From Flectonema sp. DT1601 (Eukaryota > Euglenozoa > Diplonemea > Diplonemida > Diplonemidae), in the NCBI GenBank assembly GCA_964019425.1, contig OZ025842.1, positions 62,001 through 126,000 of the forward strand: DNA of 64,000 nt, given 5' to 3'. This document shows, one piece after another, positions 59,549 through 64,000 of the stretch. The notes under the pieces are model-generated. The model had not been told where the DNA came from. It saw only the letters and a list, made by a program, of their open reading frames with translations, and made no database searches. The position numbers and the translations under genes are program-made. Position 1 is the stretch's first letter. Each line of letters begins with the position of its first letter.

Positions 59549-60802
59549 TTAGTAGCACCAGGTTTCTATATCATGAGTTGTTGATGCTGCGATGGCTGCG
59601 TCCTGTCGACGAAGGTACTCAGCTGGTGAATCGAATGCAGTCGAAGAAGAAGTTGAATAACCAGGTGTCGGCTCTCCAGGACTAGAAGCACATGGAGAAC
59701 TCTGAGCTCCACCAGGTGTATTAGCGAACAGAGAACGAGTCTCACAATTAGGACATCTTTGATTAGAATTTATGTGAGTTCGAACACCACACAAAACACA
59801 ACTTTCACCAACAATCTTCGTAGTTGATTTCGGAGATGGAGAAGACGCACGAGGAGTAACATTATGAACTAAGTAATCATGTTCTTCAGTTGATTGGACT
59901 TCTGATATTCTATCACGTGTTGGGGAACTAATAGCTGTCGTACTACTTGTTGTAGTGTTCGGATTAGTCACTTCCTGGTGACTGTTTAAGTTAGTCACTT
60001 CTTGATGACTATTCACTTCCTGACGGCGGTTCATTAAATTTAATAACTTTGAGAAAGGAACGTATTTCGCAGCAGCCTTAGAACCATCCTTTGCGATGTA
60101 TTGAGCTTTCCCAGTAGAATCGAATATGTAAGAAATACTTTGAATTTGATTATCACTCCAGTGAGCGATTGTAACGGTGTCGAGTTTCAGTGAGAGTTGC
60201 TCACCGAGTCCGTGTCGCTTACCGTGTTTCCAAAACCCGTCGTAGATGATCTGCTCTCGCATACAACGAAGTCTTCCCTGACCATGATATAAACCATCTT
60301 GCCATTCACCCATATAATAAGAACCATCTGTTGAATACTTTTCATTATATCCGTTCATCAAACTCTTCTCTTGTGAAGAGCTCTTTATCCTCTGAGGAGA
60401 TGACCTTCGAGGAGGTGTTCCTGGACGACTGTTGTATTGCAGAACAGGTTGCTTATCAACGCTGTGTGATCGAGAAGTTGATCCACGAGAAGATCTGCCG
60501 GGTGATTTCCAAGTTTCAGATCCGTTATGACTTCTTCTTCGTTGAAGTGAAGCTTCTGAACTTGGACTTCCCTTTTGCCATGTTGGCTTCCACTGGTCAC
60601 ACATATAACATCCACAAACCCAATAGACTGGTTCTCTATGTGGATATTCTCGTCGTAGCTTTTCACGTTCACAATAATTCAAAGCATCACTTCCAGCGTC
60701 CAGCATAACACTTTCAAACGGCTGGTCTTTCTGTGTTCCAACTACCGGCTTCCAACCTCGTTCTCGCTCCTTCAAACATTGACGAGATGTCGGTACTTCC
60801 AT
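59549..60802 (-). CDS. MORN-repeat protein with Cys-pair zinc-ribbon-like motifs
   Basis: This 417-residue protein has an N-terminal region with a Cys cluster (CGCYMCDQW, ~60-70) and a Ser/Arg-rich segment (~90-140). Two MORN repeats follow (YYMGEWQDGLYHGQGRL, ~152, and YDGFWKHGKRHGLGE, ~175). Then comes a linker with QEVT(N)-type short repeats and, near 325, a CVLCG...CPNC zinc ribbon, and finally a Ser/Thr-rich tail. MORN repeats usually bind membranes or scaffold cortical cytoskeleton in protists. The start at 60802 is set by the acceptor TTTATCACTCACTTCAG, 22 nt upstream. The longer frame adds 30 residues across it. It looks like a signalling or cytoskeletal scaffold, with many possible phosphorylation sites. 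Confidence 0.75.
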   Translation of the reverse strand: MEVPTSRQCLKERERGWKPVVGTQKDQPFESVMLDAGSDALNYCEREKLRREYPHREPVYWVCGCYMCDQWKPTWQKGSPSSEASLQRRRSHNGSETWKSPGRSSRGSTSRSHSVDKQPVLQYNSRPGTPPRRSSPQRIKSSSQEKSLMNGYNEKYSTDGSYYMGEWQDGLYHGQGRLRCMREQIIYDGFWKHGKRHGLGEQLSLKLDTVTIAHWSDNQIQSISYIFDSTGKAQYIAKDGSKAAAKYVPFSKLLNLMNRRQEVNSHQEVTNLNSHQEVTNPNTTTSSTTAISSPTRDRISEVQSTEEHDYLVHNVTPRASSPSPKSTTKIVGESCVLCGVRTHINSNQRCPNCETRSLFANTPGGAQSSPCASSPGEPTPGYSTSSSTAFDSPAEYLRRQDAAIAASTTHDIETWCY

Positions 60803-60823
60803 TTCTATTTCCTTTTGTTGTGT

Positions 60824-60842
60824 CTGAAGTGAGTGATAAAAA
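60824..60842 (-). promoter_or_regulatory. Predicted 3' splice (trans-splice) acceptor of the MORN gene
   Basis: TTTTATCACTCACTTCAG on the minus strand. It decides the start at 60802. Confidence 0.6.
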
Positions 60843-60966
60843 ATTTTAAATAAATGAAAAGAAAAACTCATCTCATATCTACGGTAAATCACACCGCGTG
60901 CTACTACTGCAAGTAGTTAGCTTCTTGGAAACAAAACGATAGTTTCAAACTCAGGTAGGTATCCAG

Positions 60967-62037
60967 CTATCCAGAAGATGGGATTAGTATTGCAATCCTC
61001 CTCCCTTCAAATGGAAGTTCATGACAAGTACTTTTATCAGATCTTGTGATGATATATTTTAATAGTTTTCCGTAAGTTGTTACAACAGTTTCATCAATTA
61101 ACCTTTCAGGAAACAGTCTAGAGTAGACACAACAGGGAACTACTACTGCTGGTTTTGAATAAGAGATAGCACAATCAACAAGAGGATGTGTTGCCTCATC
61201 AGGATGCATACCAACAATTAGACTACATTCCGCAACTAGTGCTGAACTAAACAATTCAGGAGCAAAGAATTCTTTCACGTGTTTAAAAGAATATTCACCG
61301 CCGAGTCGTTTTGTTACGGCTTTACGTTGGCGTTTATTTAGTTGGGCAATTTTTTCTCTGGGGTCAACAAGAGTGCATTTAACCCCCTCCATCATTAATA
61401 AATATGTTAATTCTCCTTTACCACCAGCGACGTCTAGAACTCCGCTGCCGCTGTTGAGAAATGAAATAGAAAATTTCGATAGAATGAAGTCCTTCAAAAC
61501 AACACATTTACGAGACCAAGACTGGTCGTGATTGCTAAATCCAGGTCCTCGTTGTGGTAGTTTGTAGTTGTAAGTTTCTAATTGTTTTGGAATATTAATT
61601 ATAAGGGATCGAATCTGATCGTCGTCCTCATCTGCTGCTTCATGACCTGCCTCAGTTATTGTTGGCTTTCTCTTTAGAGGAAGGTTAGAAGGAAGTTTTC
61701 TTTTGTTCTCAGTTCTGGATATCTTTGTATTGCTTTGAATTGCTATTGAAGTTGTTGTTGTTGATTTAACATGCCAAAGGGGACCTCCATTGTTTCCGCT
61801 GTTTGGTTCTTCTTTATAGATAGTGGCAGTTATGACATCCCCACTGCGAAGAACTCGTCGTACCTCAGCTACGTCTGCTTCTGATAATCCATTGTCAGAT
61901 GGGCAAAATATCAATTCAGGTTGTACTTCGTTCTCTTGTTGAACCGTTGCGAAAACGAGTCGCTTGCTTCTATTTCTCTTATTAATTATCGAACATGTGA
62001 TAGTGAACTCTTTATTACTTTCTGACTTAGATGTCAT
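60967..62037 (-). CDS. OB-fold plus methyltransferase (Methyltransf_32-like) protein
   Basis: This 356-residue protein has an N-terminal part (about 8-95) resembling an OB-type nucleic-acid-binding fold (FTITCSIINKRNRSKRLVFA, SGDVITATI). The C-terminal Rossmann-like methyltransferase has LDVAGGKGELTYLL (~198) as its SAM motif I and TLVDPR as the acidic strand end. Later it has LIVGMHPDEATHPLVDCAI and VVVPCCVYSRLF, a pattern (..GxHxC/D..., ..PCC..) typical of the Methyltransf_32/METTL25-type group. The target is probably RNA or protein, not assigned. ATG 62037 is 9 nt downstream of an acceptor-like CTGTTAGCAG. The ORF is intact. Confidence 0.72.
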   Translation of the reverse strand: MTSKSESNKEFTITCSIINKRNRSKRLVFATVQQENEVQPELIFCPSDNGLSEADVAEVRRVLRSGDVITATIYKEEPNSGNNGGPLWHVKSTTTTSIAIQSNTKISRTENKRKLPSNLPLKRKPTITEAGHEAADEDDDQIRSLIINIPKQLETYNYKLPQRGPGFSNHDQSWSRKCVVLKDFILSKFSISFLNSGSGVLDVAGGKGELTYLLMMEGVKCTLVDPREKIAQLNKRQRKAVTKRLGGEYSFKHVKEFFAPELFSSALVAECSLIVGMHPDEATHPLVDCAISYSKPAVVVPCCVYSRLFPERLIDETVVTTYGKLLKYIITRSDKSTCHELPFEGRRIAILIPSSG

Positions 62038-62225
62038 TAAGAGGTCTGCTAACAGAAATTAATAAATAACAATAAATCAGTTTCTATTAATATTTCATCA
62101 ATTTCTCTCCTTGTTCAAATCATGAATGACTTCGTGTGCTGTAAAATAGAACAGCAGATCAAAAAAAAAAACTGATTTAGCAATATAAAATATCAAATTG
62201 TCTCTTTCTCAACAAAGTTGATGAG

Positions 62226-64000
62226 TTAGTTGTTGATTGTTTTCGTTACTTTAAAGTTTCCATCATCACCAAACTCTAAGAATTGATTATGAAAGGCACG
62301 CAATGACTCTCTGTGTCCAATACTAATTACAATTGGTACATCATCAAGTAAAGTATAAAGTTCTGATTCCGTGACGGCATTGACAGCACAGGTAGCTTCA
62401 TCAAGGAGAGCAACCGCAGGGCGAGTCAGCAACAGACGTGCAAAAGCAAGTCGCTGTCGCTCACCAGGACTGAGGACAGCAGATAAATCAATCAAAGGAT
62501 TATCCCATCCTCCAACACGAGCAGGAAGACCAGCTAATCCGACTTTATGAAGCGCACTCACCAGTTCTGCATCTTCAGTACTACACTCAGAGTTTCGTGG
62601 ATAACATAACTGACCACGAAGACCAGTATTGGGTGGTAAATATGGTTTCAATGGAATAAAATGCATTCTTTGAGCAGCAGGTGTTGTAATAGAACCCATT
62701 CCATCATCCCACAGTCCAGCAATTGATCTAAAGAGAGAAGTCTTTCCACATCCATTCTGACCAGTCACAAGTAGACGACTTCCATACTTGAGAACCAGAG
62801 AAAGATTTTCAAAAACAGGAGAAGCACCTTCCTCAACACCAGGTGGATGATAAATAGTTAAGTCTTGGAGTCTTACTTCTAGTGGGGTTCCTGGTGAGGA
62901 AGTTTCTTCAATTTTACGAACTTTAAAAGACTTATTACCTTGATCAGTAACAGAATCGACTGCTCTCATTAATTCTAATAACCTTTCTAAATGTGTTTGA
63001 TTTGAAACCATTTGTCGCATGTGAGTTACGAGCATACCGAATCCGGAACGGATTTGATTGAATGCGGTTGCCACGCGAGTTACTTCACCCAAAGTGAGGG
63101 TGCCTGAGAAATAAGCCTCAGCACAGACTACGTAAGGAATAAGAATTGTTAGATATCTGAAATAATTATTAAATATATCAACGCAGGCGTTCCATTGAAG
63201 GAATTCGTGAGAGTTTTCGTCAACTTTGCGAAAAGTTTTCATCGCACTTTTCAGTTCAAAATTATAACGACCACCACCGTAGAACGATATTTCTTCTCGA
63301 TTGGTGTAAACGTTTGTTAGAAGAACTCGGAGAGAAGCTTCCGATTCAGCGATGTTATTTCTATTTTCAGATAAACGATCCCAAAACAGATAAGTTGAAA
63401 CGATCGTAGCCACAGCAGAATAAACGACTGCCATCCACGACAAGTGCGGAGTAATCTGATAAAGAACTCCAACAAAAGCAACGACTTGCATTACTTTTCC
63501 AGATATAGATGCGAACAACGATACGTAACCAGAAGTACAAATATTAATTCCCTCAACAATCCTCTGAGAAGGGTTGTCAATATCAGGGTGTCTGTTGTCA
63601 AGAGCTACTGCAACATTCTGAGTTAGATATTTTGTTAAAGATGTTTTTGTTATTTGTTCCCTCCACACCAAAGCGGTTCGTTTGACAGCATAATCTCCAG
63701 CAGCGAATAGGATGCCTCCCAAAATCAAAACCGCAGCGAATGTTTGAATTGCGTTGTAAAATCCTTCTCTGTCTTTCTCTTCTAAAGCAGTCATGAACTT
63801 TCCCTGAGTCTCACTGAATCGAACTTCAATAGATGTTTCAACCACCAACAAAGTGATACCAGCAACAAGCCATAAGCAGTTGTGTAATCGATTCCCTGCT
63901 GCATCTGATTTGTATGCTGGCGCTGATAACTTTGCGAACTCGATCAGCGCTTGCCAACGGCTCAGTTTTTGTTTCTGTGATTTACTTCTCACTATTTTAG
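62226..64000 (-). CDS. ABC half-transporter, ABCD/YddA-like (5' end outside the window)
   Basis: The frame stays open to the right edge (no ATG is seen; the codon at 63992 is GTG and the reading frame continues ..KIVRSKS), so the start lies beyond 64000. The visible ~590 residues form an ABC_membrane_2 / SbmA-BacA-type membrane domain with about five or six helices. A nucleotide-binding domain follows, with Walker A GQNGCGKTS (~410), signature LSPGERQ (~509) and Walker B VALLDEAT (~529), and an H-loop SIGHRES. The group includes peroxisomal fatty-acyl-CoA transporters (ABCD) and bacterial YddA and Rv1819c, the latter a B12 and peptide importer. The membrane-domain sequence (WREQITKTSLTKYL, DNPSQRI) fits the YddA/plastid-type branch at least as well. 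Intact as far as seen. Confidence 0.88.
   Translation of the reverse strand, partial: KIVRSKSQKQKLSRWQALIEFAKLSAPAYKSDAAGNRLHNCLWLVAGITLLVVETSIEVRFSETQGKFMTALEEKDREGFYNAIQTFAAVLILGGILFAAGDYAVKRTALVWREQITKTSLTKYLTQNVAVALDNRHPDIDNPSQRIVEGINICTSGYVSLFASISGKVMQVVAFVGVLYQITPHLSWMAVVYSAVATIVSTYLFWDRLSENRNNIAESEASLRVLLTNVYTNREEISFYGGGRYNFELKSAMKTFRKVDENSHEFLQWNACVDIFNNYFRYLTILIPYVVCAEAYFSGTLTLGEVTRVATAFNQIRSGFGMLVTHMRQMVSNQTHLERLLELMRAVDSVTDQGNKSFKVRKIEETSSPGTPLEVRLQDLTIYHPPGVEEGASPVFENLSLVLKYGSRLLVTGQNGCGKTSLFRSIAGLWDDGMGSITTPAAQRMHFIPLKPYLPPNTGLRGQLCYPRNSECSTEDAELVSALHKVGLAGLPARVGGWDNPLIDLSAVLSPGERQRLAFARLLLTRPAVALLDEATCAVNAVTESELYTLLDDVPIVISIGHRESLRAFHNQFLEFGDDGNFKVTKTINN

Noticed and set aside
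2155-64000. Assignment to kinetoplastids on the basis of one-strand genes, OvoA and 2A-bearing LINE
   Set aside because: The eL41 and elongin C introns are clear. Kinetoplastids have only one or two cis-introns in the whole genome.

Overview
The window looks like nuclear DNA of a free-living protist whose gene expression resembles that of Euglenozoa. Every host protein gene I can support (13 over about 62 kb) lies on the minus strand. Most start 8-30 nt downstream of a pyrimidine-rich 3' splice acceptor that has no matching donor nearby. That pattern fits polycistronic transcription with spliced-leader trans-splicing. Long intronless ORFs are separated by AT-rich, homopolymer-rich spacers. 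Genuine short GT-AG cis-introns (68-100 bp, GTATG.. donor, ACAG acceptor) also occur in the eL41 and elongin C genes. Kinetoplastids have almost no such introns, so a diplonemid-like or other non-kinetoplastid euglenozoan is my best guess. This is inference; no marker gene settles it. Stops are TAA, TAG and TGA, i.e. the standard code.

Layout, left to right: an AT-rich spacer; an ovothiol-synthase (OvoA) gene (2.1-4.3 kb); a 5.2-kb spacer holding a 1.18-kb element with perfect 33-bp terminal inverted repeats; and a 2.4-thousand-residue membrane receptor (9.6-16.9 kb). The receptor carries eight superoxide-reductase-like modules outside, then DOMON, cytochrome b561, cytochrome b5, a complete adenylyl cyclase domain, a degenerate second cyclase and a small zinc module. 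A secreted two-module paralogue and an O-methyltransferase-like gene follow (17.3-19.7 kb).

From 20.5 to 40.9 kb lies a retroelement district. It holds an APE-type LINE (ORF1, 2A peptide, endonuclease, RT, RNase H) with an inverted truncated copy beside it, a second 5'-truncated LINE, and a giant GC-rich LINE. The giant element has a single ORF of 3,975 codons combining an OTU protease, RT, restriction-like endonuclease, two USP-type deubiquitinase domains and two RNase H1-type hybrid-binding domains. Two ~110-bp direct repeats flank it, each folding into three hairpins.

Beyond it are a plus-strand tRNA-Asp, a hidden two-exon ribosomal protein eL41 gene, an ankyrin-TRP channel (42.1-45.2 kb), a gene-free stretch with a LINE relic, and a 1.5-thousand-residue cysteine-rich type I membrane protein (49.2-53.8 kb). 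A dense run of smaller genes closes the window: GH28 pectinase, a putative mitochondrial helical-repeat protein, elongin C with its terminal exon recovered, a CHK/EcKinase-like kinase, a MORN protein, an OB-plus-methyltransferase protein and an ABC half-transporter running off the right edge.

Functionally, superoxide handling, thiol antioxidant synthesis (OvoA) and a redox-to-cAMP receptor lie close together. In such clusters adjacency does not by itself imply co-function.
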